DNA of 64,000 bases, from contig NZ_PNFP01000002.1 in NCBI RefSeq assembly GCF_002940685.1, positions 496,001 to 560,000 on the forward strand, read 5' to 3'. Made by a program: the position numbers and the translations under genes. This document shows positions 42,876 through 51,362 of the stretch, piece by piece (position 1 is the stretch's first letter; each line of letters starts with the position of its first letter). The notes beneath the pieces were generated by a model. That model saw nothing but the letters and a program-made list of their open reading frames with translations. It did not search any database and had not been told where the DNA came from. The stretch is from Ensifer adhaerens (GTDB lineage Bacteria; Pseudomonadota; Alphaproteobacteria; Rhizobiales; Rhizobiaceae).

Positions 42876-44024
42876 ATGTTTCTGATCGACCGTGAACTCG
42901 AGATACTGACAGCATTTCGGCGCGACCTGCATCGGCGACCGGAGGTTTCGGGCGAGGAGCGGGAGACGGCGGAAACGATCGTTACCGCACTTGCCGAGAC
43001 GAAGCCGGATGCGGTGATCACTGGCCTTGGCGGGCATGGGGTGGCGGCGGTCTACGAGGGACGTGAGCCGGGGCCGACTTTGATGGTGCGGGCCGAGCTC
43101 GACGGGTTGCCGATCGAGGAAATTTCCGAGATTGCGCACCGCTCTCAGGTTACGGGCAAGGGGCATCTTTGCGGCCATGACGGTCACATGACGATCCTGA
43201 TGGCGCTTGCCAAGGGATTGGCACAGAAGCGGCCGGCGAGGGGGCGGGCGATCCTGATGTTCCAGCCGGCGGAGGAAAACGGCGCCGGTGCGGCTGCTGT
43301 GCTTGCCGATCCGAAATTTGTCGAGATCAGGCCGGATCTGGTCTTCTCGCTGCATAATTTTCCAGGATTAAGCTTTGGCCATGCCGCACTTCGCAGCGGA
43401 CCGGTCAACTGCGCCTCGCGCGGCATGCGGATTTCGCTTTCCGGCAAGACGGCGCATGCCTCGACGCCGGAGGACGGGGTCGCGCCGACCTTTGCAATGG
43501 CCACGTTGCTTCCCGGACTGACGGCGCTCGGCAACAACGGGCCGCTTGATGACGACTACACGCTGGTCACGGTGACGCATGCGCGGCTCGGCGAGGCGGC
43601 CTTCGGCATCAGCCCGGGCTACGCCGAGATCTGGGCGACGCTCAGGACGCTGACCGACGAGCGTATGGCCGATCTCGTGGCCCGTGCCGAGGCGCTGGTT
43701 GCCGGGGAGGCGGCAGGGCTGAAGGTTCAGATCGGCTATGAGGACGTGTTCCACCAGTGCAGCAATGCGGAACGTGCCGTGACGGCGCTTGAGCGGGCCA
43801 TGGACGAGGAGGGCGTCAGCCACGATCGCGGCGAAGGCGTGCTGCCGATGAAGGGTTCGGAGGATTTCGGGCTTTTCGGGCGCGTCGCGCCCTCGGCGAT
43901 GTTCTTTCTCGGCGCCGGCGAGAACCACGCGCGGCTGCACAATCCAGACTATGATTTTCCCGATGGCCTGATCGGCATCGGCGCCAAGGTCTTCATGCGG
44001 GCGATCCGCAACGAACTGGGGTGA
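42876..44024 (+). CDS. M20 family amidohydrolase
   Basis: 382 residues with GGAGGGG upstream. Typical of the IAA-amino-acid/hippurate hydrolase group: RRDLHRRPEVSGEE at the start, KGHLCGHDGHMTILMALAKG (metal Cys/His/Asp), MFQPAEENGAGAA (catalytic Glu pair), VFSLHNFPGLSFG and, near the end, MKGSEDFGLFG. A lid domain lies between residues about 180 and 295. It removes an acyl or amino-acid group from small amides. It is a complete metabolic gene inside the phage morphogenesis module, unrelated to virion building. It may be a passenger or lysogenic-conversion gene. Confidence 0.9.
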   Translation: MFLIDRELEILTAFRRDLHRRPEVSGEERETAETIVTALAETKPDAVITGLGGHGVAAVYEGREPGPTLMVRAELDGLPIEEISEIAHRSQVTGKGHLCGHDGHMTILMALAKGLAQKRPARGRAILMFQPAEENGAGAAAVLADPKFVEIRPDLVFSLHNFPGLSFGHAALRSGPVNCASRGMRISLSGKTAHASTPEDGVAPTFAMATLLPGLTALGNNGPLDDDYTLVTVTHARLGEAAFGISPGYAEIWATLRTLTDERMADLVARAEALVAGEAAGLKVQIGYEDVFHQCSNAERAVTALERAMDEEGVSHDRGEGVLPMKGSEDFGLFGRVAPSAMFFLGAGENHARLHNPDYDFPDGLIGIGAKVFMRAIRNELG

Positions 44025-44146
44025 GGGCGGCGGCCGAAGGTCGCTTGCGCGGAGGTCGTTGTGACTGCACTCTCTGAAACTGTGCAGTTCCGGACCGAAA
44101 GCCGTTTCGCGGCAACGCCAGGACATGCGCGGAGGAGGAGCAGGGG

Positions 44147-44428
44147 ATGAGGCAGTCCAGCTTTCGTGTCGCACTTTGCCTGGCGCTTGCTCTTGCCGGG
44201 ACGGCTATCTCTCGCGCGGCGGATACGCCAGCTGCGGAGGCCGTTCCGGAGCCGCGGCAGACCGAGAATGCCAGCCTGCAAGACTTCATCAAGGCCAATC
44301 CGGATTGCCTGGAGTTCACCGACCAGTGCTCGCACTGCGCAGTCGTCAATGGCATTGCCGAATGCTCGACGGCGGAGATTGCCTGTGTCAAGCGGGATAA
44401 CCAATGCACCAAAAGAGCAGGTAAATAG
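44147..44428 (+). CDS. Small secreted Cys-rich protein
   Basis: 93 residues, CGGAGGAGGAGCAGGGG upstream (very strong). A signal peptide (FRVALCLALALAGTAISRA) leads to a mature domain with six cysteines (NPDCLEFTDQCSHCAVV, AECSTAEIACVKRDNQC), so likely two or three disulfides. It could be a periplasmic inhibitor or a secreted effector. Family unknown. Confidence 0.75.
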   Translation: MRQSSFRVALCLALALAGTAISRAADTPAAEAVPEPRQTENASLQDFIKANPDCLEFTDQCSHCAVVNGIAECSTAEIACVKRDNQCTKRAGK

Positions 44429-44466
44429 AGCGGCGCTGGAGCCCGGGCTGCAGACAGGAGCGCCAG

Positions 44467-44673
44467 CTACTTCCGTTGCCATGCTCTTCGCGCAAACTTC
44501 AATACAGCGTGCACCGCCAAGCCGATCGGCATGCCGATGAGGAGAATGAGCGCCAACCGGACCAGGAACGATTGTTCCGGGAAGGTGTGTTCGACAAACC
44601 GTATGACCAGAAAGCCGATTGCCAAGTCGGCCACCAGTTCGACGAAATCAAATTTCTTGGATTTTATAGGCAC
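44467..44673 (-). CDS. Small two-helix membrane protein
   Basis: 68 residues if started at GTG 44673. FVELVADLAIGFLVIRFV and LALILLIGMPIGLAVHAVL are membrane helices; the end is basic (KFARRAWQRK). The start codon is uncertain. Opposite orientation to the phage genes; could be a small immunity protein of the neighbouring effector. Confidence 0.5.
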   Translation of the reverse strand: MPIKSKKFDFVELVADLAIGFLVIRFVEHTFPEQSFLVRLALILLIGMPIGLAVHAVLKFARRAWQRK

Positions 44674-44931
44674 GTGAACACCTGTTGCGGCAGATCGTTG
44701 TTTTGACACTTGCACGTTGAAGGCGAGTTGTCGATGCGGGTGGGCGATGGCCCGCAGTGCCTTGTCTCTTGCCACAGGGGCGAGATCGACTTGCCGAGGT
44801 TGGCCGGCCCTTCAGGGGTGATGTTCTGCCCTATCGCCCCGACACGGGACATTCTTTCAAGCAGCAATGGACTTCTGCTCTACGGGCCGAAGGCCTGCCA
44901 CGGACGGAAGTCGATATCAGAGGAGCATCGG

Positions 44932-45336
44932 ATGAATAGATTAAACAAACGGCCTTACGACACTTTTGCGAACGGCCCGAAGACGCAGACGGTTCGGGAG
45001 TTGCAAGAATTTGGCGACGAAGCAAGCCGCCGTCTGCCGAACTTGGGCAGGGACCGCTCAAACGCGCGTGATGGCGGCGGCGGTGTAGAGATCGCGCACA
45101 GCGATCCTGGAGAGTGGGCCGGAGGGGTTGTTGGCGGTTGGCTGGGTCGCCGTCTGACCAAACGATTCGGAGCGGGAGGCCAGCTCGGGGGCGCTTTGGT
45201 AGGGCAATACCTCGGTGAGAAAGTTGGAGCCGGACTGGGGGCCATGCTTGGCGGACCGGTTCCCGAATCCGTGGCGCGGCGTCATGACGCCAGCGGAGCG
45301 AGACTACCCGGGCTATTGGGGTTACTCGGGAGATGA
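44932..45336 (+). CDS. Effector D1: motif-bearing protein with glycine-zipper domain
   Basis: 134 residues from ATG 44932 (AGAGGAGCAT upstream). Residues 20-34 read TVRELQEFGDEASRR, the diverged form of the array motif, followed by LPNLGRDRSN as in toxin C2 (LPNRG). The rest is a glycine-zipper-like membrane domain: GEWAGGVVGGWLGRRLTKRF and GGALVGQYLGEKVGAGLGAML. Such zippers insert into membranes, so a membrane-active effector is possible. It has no portal scrap in front. It overlaps the next gene by about 50 bases. Confidence 0.65.
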   Translation: MNRLNKRPYDTFANGPKTQTVRELQEFGDEASRRLPNLGRDRSNARDGGGGVEIAHSDPGEWAGGVVGGWLGRRLTKRFGAGGQLGGALVGQYLGEKVGAGLGAMLGGPVPESVARRHDASGARLPGLLGLLGR

Positions 45337-45679
45337 TGCGGTTGGCGGCTGGCGGCAGGGGCCAAGACAAGAGAAAGCCGTGGCCGCTGAAGCCAGAGGC
45401 CTGCCCAACGCTTACGCGGACAGGATTGCGCAGGACTTCGGCAACGAATGGGGCGACGCCTATGAGATTTACGGTCAGAACCCGGACTTCTGGAATGACG
45501 CGTATCAGGGCGATCCACGTGCTTCGAAGGGCGGCCCGAAGTCGGCATTGGTGCCACGGACCTCGCGCCTGCCACTGGCACCTGGCAACGGTCGGTCGCC
45601 CGATGGTGGTGGCTTCTGGGATGACCGATTTCCGGGCCGTTCCTCGCTACGAGAGGCGCAAGGCCGGTGGCGCGAGTAG
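45284..45679 (+). CDS. Effector D2 with C-terminal GRSSLREAQGRWRE tail
   Basis: 131 residues, starting inside the D1 gene in another frame. The core AYADRIAQDFGNEWGDAYEI and QNPDFWNDAYQGD recurs in the protein at 46271. The end, GGGFWDDRFPGRSSLREAQG followed by RWRE, is the tail shared with 46271 and, more loosely, with 46772 and 57048. Linker rich in Pro/Ser. D1 and D2 may be parts of one protein split by a frameshift: D1 supplies the N-motif, D2 the tail. Confidence 0.65.
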   Translation: MTPAERDYPGYWGYSGDDAVGGWRQGPRQEKAVAAEARGLPNAYADRIAQDFGNEWGDAYEIYGQNPDFWNDAYQGDPRASKGGPKSALVPRTSRLPLAPGNGRSPDGGGFWDDRFPGRSSLREAQGRWRE

Positions 45680-45688
45680 CGCTCTTCG

Positions 45689-45985
45689 CTAAAACCCGCG
45701 GGTGACGGCGAGGTAAGCGATCAGGCACAGGACCCAGAATAGCGCGGCAAGGAGCGTGCCCATACCCGAGCTGAGCTGATAGCTGCCGTTTTCCTGGCGC
45801 TTCAGGCCCAACCAGTTGAATCCGGTGCCGGCGGCATAGAGGTCTTCGACCTTTATCCTGCCGAAGCTGAGGAGCGGTACGAGGACGCGCGCCACACGAT
45901 GCAGGAGAAAGCCGACGACGATGATATCGAGAATGTCGAGGACGATCCCAGCGATGGCGTCCAGGGCAACTCCGACTTTCTTCAT
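45689..45985 (-). CDS. Membrane immunity-type protein D, convergent to D2
   Basis: 98 residues. Two hydrophobic regions: VALDAIAGIVLDILDIIVVG followed by FLLHRVARVLVPLL, and GTLLAALFWVLCLIAYLAVT. It stands on the opposite strand ten bases after D2. A fragment of a paralogue lies in the same place behind the next effector (46682-46768), so gene type and orientation are part of the cassette. I infer that it protects against D1/D2. Confidence 0.65.
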   Translation of the reverse strand: MKKVGVALDAIAGIVLDILDIIVVGFLLHRVARVLVPLLSFGRIKVEDLYAAGTGFNWLGLKRQENGSYQLSSGMGTLLAALFWVLCLIAYLAVTRGF

Positions 45986-46270
45986 GCTGCAAATCCCCTA
46001 GATCTCAAACCGATGCCACCGCGATGAGGGCGGCGGCAAACAAAACTCAGGCACGCGGTAAAGTGGCGCTCGCCATCGTGCTTTCGCTCATTGGTAACGC
46101 GGAACAAAAGCAGAATCAAGCCGCATAGATCTGCACCCTCCATGAGCCGCCAGCCCATGCCGGTTGGCAGAAGCCAGAAAACCATCAACTCAAATTCGTG
46201 CGGGCCGCCACCTAGCGCCCCTTGATGGGGCGTCGGAACGAGCGGTCGCGCGTGCAACAAGGATAGTGAC
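45986..46270. other. Spacer upstream of the second D effector
   Basis: No convincing gene. ATTGGTAACGCGGAACAAAA with GCAGAATCAAG near 46090-46120 recurs with a few changes near 47830-47860, so a short leader is duplicated. Confidence 0.5.
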
Positions 46271-46657
46271 ATGAATTTCCTGATCAATCAGGGCCTGAAG
46301 CAGGTCGGCAAGAAGCTTGGCAAGTCAATGTTTAACGACACGCTCAACGTGCCCGAAGCCTACGCTGACAGGATTGCCCGGGACTTCGGCAATGAATGGC
46401 ACGATGCCTATGAAATCTACCGCCAGAATCCTGGTTTCTGGGAGGACGCATACGGCAAGGAGGCGCAGGAACTCAAAGGAGGCCCGAAGATTGCTCCGGT
46501 CTCTCGCTCCGCTCGACTGCCGGAGGCGCCTGCCCCTGAAACATCTGCCCCAGAAACACCCGGCAATGAAGCACAGCCCAATGGTCGTGGCTTCTGGGAC
46601 GGTCTGTTTCCCCGTCGCTCTTCCCTGCGAGAGGCGCAGGGCCGATGGCGCGAATAG
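46271..46657 (+). CDS. Effector D2-prime with the same C-terminal tail
   Basis: 128 residues from ATG 46271. NFLINQGLKQVGKKLGKSMF replaces the D2 start; then AYADRIARDFGNEWHDAYEI and QNPGFWEDAYGK, a PAPETSAPETP linker and the tail GFWDGLFPRRSSLREAQG-RWRE. The N-terminal LELRDF-type motif is absent. Function unknown; the conserved GNEWxDAYEIY block may be the active or structural core. Confidence 0.65.
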   Translation: MNFLINQGLKQVGKKLGKSMFNDTLNVPEAYADRIARDFGNEWHDAYEIYRQNPGFWEDAYGKEAQELKGGPKIAPVSRSARLPEAPAPETSAPETPGNEAQPNGRGFWDGLFPRRSSLREAQGRWRE

Positions 46658-46681
46658 TCTCAGTTCGTCCGGCGTTTGCAG

Positions 46682-46768
46682 CTAAAACCCGCGTGTGGCG
46701 GCGAAGTAAGCGACCAAGCAAAGGACCCAGATGAGTGCGGCAGCGACCATGCTCATGTCGGAGTTCAG
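46682..46768 (-). pseudogene. Fragment of membrane immunity protein D
   Basis: On the minus strand it reads MVAAALIWVLCLVAYFAATR, homologous to the last helix of the protein at 45689. It breaks at 46768, where the next effector sequence starts. Evidence of a cassette boundary. Confidence 0.75.
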
Positions 46769-46771
46769 GGG

Positions 46772-47340
46772 TCGACAAGCGCAATCTGCCAAGCCGCGGC
46801 GCGGGATATCTAAGCCCCGAGGATGCGAGGGCCTATGCCGACGACCTTTTGCGCAGCGCTCTTGAGGGCCCGTCGGCATACACGGCAGAAGGGCTGCGGA
46901 AATCTCTGGGTAAACTGTCTGAGCGTGGTGACGGTACCTACAGCGCCAGGCCACGGAAGGGCCTGAGTGGCATGCAGGGAAATCTTGAGGGCGTAAAGAC
47001 CGAACTTAACACCCTGCAGTCCGAGGTCAAGAACGACGACGGGATGGCGGCACTGAAGGATATCGTTTCGTCGATCCAATCGATGCAGGAGCTGCTGGCC
47101 GACAAGGAACAACAGGGCTTCTATGAGGATCCTTATAGAAATCAGCCGAAGTTGCCGGACAATTGCGAAGAGCTCCCCTGGAACAACTCATCGCAGGCGC
47201 GGCCCATTTCCCTCGGGGCCTCGAATGGCAACAAGGGTGCACCACAGCCCTTCGGCTGCGTAACGCCTCCTACGCCCTGGAACAACCCGAAGCGGCAGCC
47301 CATTTCACTGAGGAAAGCGCTCGACACATGGAGGGAGTGA
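46772..47340 (+). pseudogene. Effector D3, 5'-truncated
   Basis: An open frame of about 189 codons with no start near its left end: it begins at the break at 46768 and has only one internal Met (about 46978). GYLSPEDARAYADDLLRSAL and YTAEGLRKSLGKLSERGDG read as natural protein, then a coiled-coil stretch (GNLEGVKTELNTLQSEVK), two PWNN-type repeats and the end ISLRKALDTWRE, close to the shared tail. Probably the C-terminal part of an effector whose N-terminus was lost in recombination. Confidence 0.65.
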
Positions 47341-47353
47341 GGGGGCGTTCTGG

Positions 47354-47764
47354 CTACTTGAGGCTTTCGAGCGCGATGTAGAGTGTGCCGAGTTTCAGGC
47401 GGCCGGCGTCTGTCTTGTAGTAGAGCACTTCGGCATGAGGGCGGACGCTTGCGACGGAGGTCTCGTAAGTTCCATCCGCGAAGAAGCAGCAGGGATTGTC
47501 GCCATCCCAGGACGACGCAACACGCAGGCGGTAGCTGTCGTAGCCCATGAAGAAGCGTAAGCCGATCTCATAATCGCCGACCGTGAGAGTGCAGACGCTG
47601 TCATCGCCGCACCAGTTCGTCGCGTGATCGAAGGTCTTGTCGTCCTTGAGCAGAAAGGCCTTGACGAGGTAGTGCGGCTCTCCCGATTGGCCGCTCGCCG
47701 AGGTGGGGGAGGTCGCGGCGGCCAGAAGCAGGGCTGACAATCCCAGGCTCGATAATCTTCTCAT
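47354..47764 (-). CDS. Secreted immunity-type protein, convergent to D3
   Basis: 136 residues from ATG 47764 with GAGGAACCC upstream. Signal peptide LGLSALLLAAATSPTSASG. The mature domain is beta-rich with four cysteines (HATNWCGDDSVCTLTVG, NPCCFFADGTYE), probably paired. Periplasmic. Position and strand copy those of membrane immunity D, so I infer that it protects against a periplasm-acting effector. Confidence 0.65.
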   Translation of the reverse strand: MRRLSSLGLSALLLAAATSPTSASGQSGEPHYLVKAFLLKDDKTFDHATNWCGDDSVCTLTVGDYEIGLRFFMGYDSYRLRVASSWDGDNPCCFFADGTYETSVASVRPHAEVLYYKTDAGRLKLGTLYIALESLK

Positions 47765-47916
47765 GGGTTCCTCGTTCGATAGACGCGCGCGCATGTAACC
47801 TAGAGTGGCAGATTGCTCTGGTTCGCACATCGGTAGCGTAGAACAAAAGCAGAATCAAGGCGGCACTCGAAACGACTTTTCGGTCGAAAACGATGCCTTC
47901 AACCAAGGTCAGCAGC

Positions 47917-48153
47917 ATGAAACCAGAGGAACGGGCAGCGGCAGCGCGCGCCATTCTCGACGTGCCCTTCTTCGACGCTCTGATGAACGAGCTGGAATGG
48001 GCGGCGATCAATGGCTGCATTCATGCCGGCCTCACCGACGATGCCGGCCGGGCGGCCCATGCGGCCGAAGCCCGCGCCATCCGAAACTTCCGGGCCAAGC
48101 TCAAGTTCCTGACGGAACAAGCCAAGGCTGACGGCAAGGGCGCACCCGCCTGA
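47917..48153 (+). CDS. Small head-region phage protein
   Basis: 78 residues from ATG 47917 with AAGG at good distance (an earlier ATG at 47893 has none). KPEERAAAARAILDVPFFDAL and MNELEWAAINGCIHAG are helical. Genes of this size and type sit between portal and scaffold in related podophages, so normal phage order resumes here. Role unknown. Confidence 0.65.
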   Translation: MKPEERAAAARAILDVPFFDALMNELEWAAINGCIHAGLTDDAGRAAHAAEARAIRNFRAKLKFLTEQAKADGKGAPA

Positions 48154-48233
48154 CGGGCAAGCGCTTTCACTGAGGCATTCTTGGGCGGAAGCAACCGCGT
48201 GCGAATGCCTTTCTTACCTAAGAAGGTCACGCC

Positions 48234-49184
48234 ATGACGAACGATAGTGCCAACCTGCCTTTCGGCGGGAGCAAAACCGTTGACCCCGCGACCGGGCTTG
48301 ACGACGCCGATCTCGATTTCTGGGAGCACGAAGACGAGGCCAACCCGGAGCTGGGAGGGGCGAGCGACCACGGCGCAGAAACAGCCGATGACCGAGGCTA
48401 TGACGACCGTCCACATCCCGACGACGAGCCGACTGAACCTGACGAGGACGCAGCGGCCAACGAAGGCGAGGATTTTCTGGTCGTGCTCAAGGGCGGCGAC
48501 GAAGTGCCGTTTTCCGAGCTGAAGCTCGGCTATATGCGCGACCGCGACTACCGCCACAAGACGCAGGACATCGCCAATCGCGGGCGGGCACTGGAAGGCA
48601 TGGCAAGCCGCGTGGCGCAATCGGCCAACGCCTTTGCCAATCTTCTCGCCAGCCAGATCCCGCCGGAGCCGCCCGAACACATGGCGGCTCTCGACCCGGA
48701 CGGCTACCGCCGGCAATGGGCGCTGCACCAGGCGGGGCTTCAGAGGATCGACGAAATTCTCTCGATCGCCGAGGCGCCGGCGCGTGTGGTCGAGGCGTTT
48801 TCCGAGGCGGCAAGCGACGAACAGCTGGACGTGGAAAACGCCAGGCTGATCGAGGCCTTTCCCGAAACGGCCGACGCGGAAGGGCGTCTCTCCTTCTTTG
48901 CCGGCGCCTTCGATGTGGCGGAAGCCCTCGGCTTTTCGCAAGACGAGGTGCGTGAAGTTACCGACCATCGGCTGTTCAAGCTCGCGCATTATGCCCGTCT
49001 CGGCCTTGCTGCCGAGCAGGCGAAAAAGCGAGCGATGAGCAAGCTGCAGAGGGCGCCGGCGCCAGTGGCGCGGCCAAGGCCGGCAGGCAAGGCCGAGCAG
49101 GCGCCGGGCCGGAGCCGGGAGGCGATGAAGCGGCTGACGAAAAGCGGCTCCATCCGCGATGCGATGGGCGTCGACTTCGACTGA
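48234..49184 (+). CDS. Scaffolding protein (probable)
   Basis: 316 residues from ATG 48234 (AAGAAGG upstream). A very acidic, disordered N-terminal third (DDADLDFWEHEDEANPELGG; EPTEPDEDAAANEGEDF) is followed by VPFSELKLGYMRDRDYRHKT, a segment typical of podophage scaffold proteins, then long helices and a basic C-terminus (KAEQAPGRSREAMKRLTKSG) of the kind that binds coat protein. It guides capsid assembly and leaves before DNA entry. Confidence 0.78.
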   Translation: MTNDSANLPFGGSKTVDPATGLDDADLDFWEHEDEANPELGGASDHGAETADDRGYDDRPHPDDEPTEPDEDAAANEGEDFLVVLKGGDEVPFSELKLGYMRDRDYRHKTQDIANRGRALEGMASRVAQSANAFANLLASQIPPEPPEHMAALDPDGYRRQWALHQAGLQRIDEILSIAEAPARVVEAFSEAASDEQLDVENARLIEAFPETADAEGRLSFFAGAFDVAEALGFSQDEVREVTDHRLFKLAHYARLGLAAEQAKKRAMSKLQRAPAPVARPRPAGKAEQAPGRSREAMKRLTKSGSIRDAMGVDFD

Positions 49185-49361
49185 GCGGTGGCGGCTGCCG
49201 CCCGATGCTCATCACAAACAGAGTCCGGAAATCCGTCTATCCAGTTGTTTCAATTGGAATCTGTTCCGCATCCGCACCCCACAACCAGGACTGATCTTTT
49301 GGCGCTTGTACCCTTGGGTGTGGGCGCTCATGACCTATCTCAATCAATCAAGGACACTATC

Positions 49362-50357
49362 ATGGCTGTCGTAGCAAACACCTTCACGACCTCGCAGGCC
49401 GTGGGCAACCGCGAGGATCTCTCCGACGTCGTTTCCCGCATCACGCCCGAGGATACGCCGATCTATTCGCTGATCGAAAAGGGCAAGTGCAACACGCACC
49501 ACCCGGAATGGGAGACGGACGAACTCGCGGCTCCCGGCGAAAACATCCGCCAGGAAGGCGACGAATACACCTTCGGCACGATCATCGCGCCGACGAGGCT
49601 CGGCAACTACACCCAGATCCTGCGCAAGGACTGGATCATCTCCGCCACCCAGGAAGTGGTGGCCGAGGCCGGCAACGTGCAGAAGCGCAAGTACCAGAAG
49701 CTGAAGAAGGGCGTGGAGATCCGCAAGGATCTCGAATATGCGATCGCCGACACCAACGCTTCCGTCTCCGGCGCCACCCGCGAGCTCGGCTCGCTGCCGA
49801 CCTGGCTGGCGACCAACGTTTCGCGCGGGGCAGGTGGCGCCAATGGCGGCTTCAACCCGACGACAGGCCTGACCGTGGCACCGACCGACGGCACGCAGCG
49901 CCCCTTCACCAAGGCGATCCTCGACCAGGTGATGCAGACGGGCTACCAGAACGGCGCCAACTTCCGCCACGTCTCGGTTTCGCCTTACGTGAAATCGGTC
50001 TTCGTCACCTTCATGTCCGACGCCAATGTCGCGCCGTTCCGCTACGCCGTCTCGCAAGGCGGCGAGCGCAACACGATCGTGGCGACCGCCGACTATTACG
50101 AGGGCCCGTTCGGCACGGTGATGATCCATCCGAACCGGGTGCAGGCGGGCAGCGCGAAACTCGCGCGCAACGCCTTCTTCCTCGACACCGACATGCTCTC
50201 CTTCCTCTGGCTGCGCAACATCCAGGAGGACAAGGCGGTGGCCAAGACCGGCGACGCCGACAAGGGCGTGATCATCGGTGAGGGTACGTTGAAGGTGCAC
50301 AACGAAAAGGGCCTCGGCGTTGCTGCCGATCTGTTCGGGCTGAGCGCGGCGAGCTGA
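49362..50357 (+). CDS. Major capsid protein (SU10/DUF5309-like)
   Basis: 331 residues from ATG 49362 (AAGGACACTATC upstream); an upstream in-frame extension to 49188 has no ribosome site and odd composition. AVVANTFTTSQAVGNREDLS, then SRITPEDTPIYSLIEKGKCN and TNRLGNYTQI-like segments match SU10-type major head proteins. The end has VMIHPNRVQAGSAKLARNAF, then FLDTDMLSFLWLRNIQEDKA. The last 181 codons are repeated at 56402-56942. A hairpin follows the gene. Confidence 0.9.
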   Translation: MAVVANTFTTSQAVGNREDLSDVVSRITPEDTPIYSLIEKGKCNTHHPEWETDELAAPGENIRQEGDEYTFGTIIAPTRLGNYTQILRKDWIISATQEVVAEAGNVQKRKYQKLKKGVEIRKDLEYAIADTNASVSGATRELGSLPTWLATNVSRGAGGANGGFNPTTGLTVAPTDGTQRPFTKAILDQVMQTGYQNGANFRHVSVSPYVKSVFVTFMSDANVAPFRYAVSQGGERNTIVATADYYEGPFGTVMIHPNRVQAGSAKLARNAFFLDTDMLSFLWLRNIQEDKAVAKTGDADKGVIIGEGTLKVHNEKGLGVAADLFGLSAAS

Positions 50358-50388
50358 GCCGGGCTGGAACCTGACCGCAGCGCGGCTT

Positions 50389-50410
50389 GAGCGGCTCCAA
50401 GGAGCCGCTC
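50389..50410 (+). terminator. Hairpin behind the capsid gene
   Basis: GAGCGGCTCC pairs perfectly with GGAGCCGCTC over AA. Only a weak T-stretch follows (TCGTT). Confidence 0.7.
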
Positions 50411-50495
50411 TCGTTCGCTGGTGCACCGTGATTGGTCACGCATGCTCAGGTCGGGACGAGGCAGGCAGAACAACCCGAAGCACGTGAGGTGTGAA

Positions 50496-51362
50496 ATGAA
50501 CCTGGAAGACAAATTTCTGAACTCAATGGGCCTTCCCGTCAGAATTCAATCCGTTCGGGAAGCGATCAGGTATTTTGATGAGAACCCGACGTTGGCGAGC
50601 GGCAAGCCCGTCGCCGAAGTGGCGCCGACGCGCGGTGAGAGCGCGCGCTTCCGGCATCCACCGGCGAGTGAACTCATGAGCGGTGATTTTCGCAAGGCGC
50701 CGATGCACTATCGGGGTACGCTGACCGATACGACGAGGTTCAGCAAGAACCATCAGGTGTTGCCAGCCGAACGCCTGAAACCGACTACGGCGCATGATAA
50801 GCTCTCGGACAGCATCGCCGCACGGATGAAACGGGATCTGCAGCGGCGTCTCTTAGAGGGCGCGCCCGGCTTTGAGGACGGCTTGATGCCCGAACACGTC
50901 GCGGCAGGATTTGTTGGGAATGCTGACCATGAAAGTGGTGGGTTTGGGGCGTTGCGTGGCAATCTGTGGCAACAGGGTCATGATACTGGTCGGAATGAAG
51001 GCAATGCCCTCGGCAGTCTTCAGTGGGACGGAGTACGGCGTGACGCGCTCCAAAACTGGGCCAATGCGAATGGTTACGACGAACGATCGATCGAACAGGG
51101 CTATGAACCGAGCTTCGGCTTCCTGGAGCACGAGCTTCTAAACACGCCGGAAAAGAAAGTCCTGGAGAGGCTAAAGCAGGCGGACAACGCTGACGAGGCA
51201 GCGCGCATCATCGAGCGAGGATACCTAAGGTCAGGCGAGCCGAAGCTTGCCGAGCGTCAAAAGCAGGCGCGCCGTGCCATGAGCCTTCCGGACTATGAGC
51301 CACCCATGCCAACACCGCGCCCGTCGACAGTTGGCCCTGGTACCCGCCGCACAGCAAGGTAA
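50496..51362 (+). CDS. Phage lysozyme-type effector behind the capsid gene
   Basis: 288 residues from ATG 50496 (CGTGAGGTGTGAA upstream). The N-terminal 100 residues look like an unstructured/helical leader (QSVREAIRYFDENPTL, PVAEVAPTRG). From residue about 140 the phage-tail-lysozyme fold is clear: AAGFVGNADHESGGFGALRG with the catalytic Glu, GNALGSLQWDGVRRDALQNW, GFLEHELLNTPEKK. A Pro-rich end follows. It would cut peptidoglycan. In a virion it could be an entry enzyme; the exported multi-domain proteins right behind it suggest instead that it is a toxin with inhibitors. Both readings are open. Confidence 0.8.
   Translation: MNLEDKFLNSMGLPVRIQSVREAIRYFDENPTLASGKPVAEVAPTRGESARFRHPPASELMSGDFRKAPMHYRGTLTDTTRFSKNHQVLPAERLKPTTAHDKLSDSIAARMKRDLQRRLLEGAPGFEDGLMPEHVAAGFVGNADHESGGFGALRGNLWQQGHDTGRNEGNALGSLQWDGVRRDALQNWANANGYDERSIEQGYEPSFGFLEHELLNTPEKKVLERLKQADNADEAARIIERGYLRSGEPKLAERQKQARRAMSLPDYEPPMPTPRPSTVGPGTRRTAR

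Noticed and set aside
49188-49361. Capsid start at 49188 with a 58-residue leader
   Set aside because: No ribosome site and unnatural leader sequence; AAGGACACTATC directly before ATG 49362 and family length favour the inner start.
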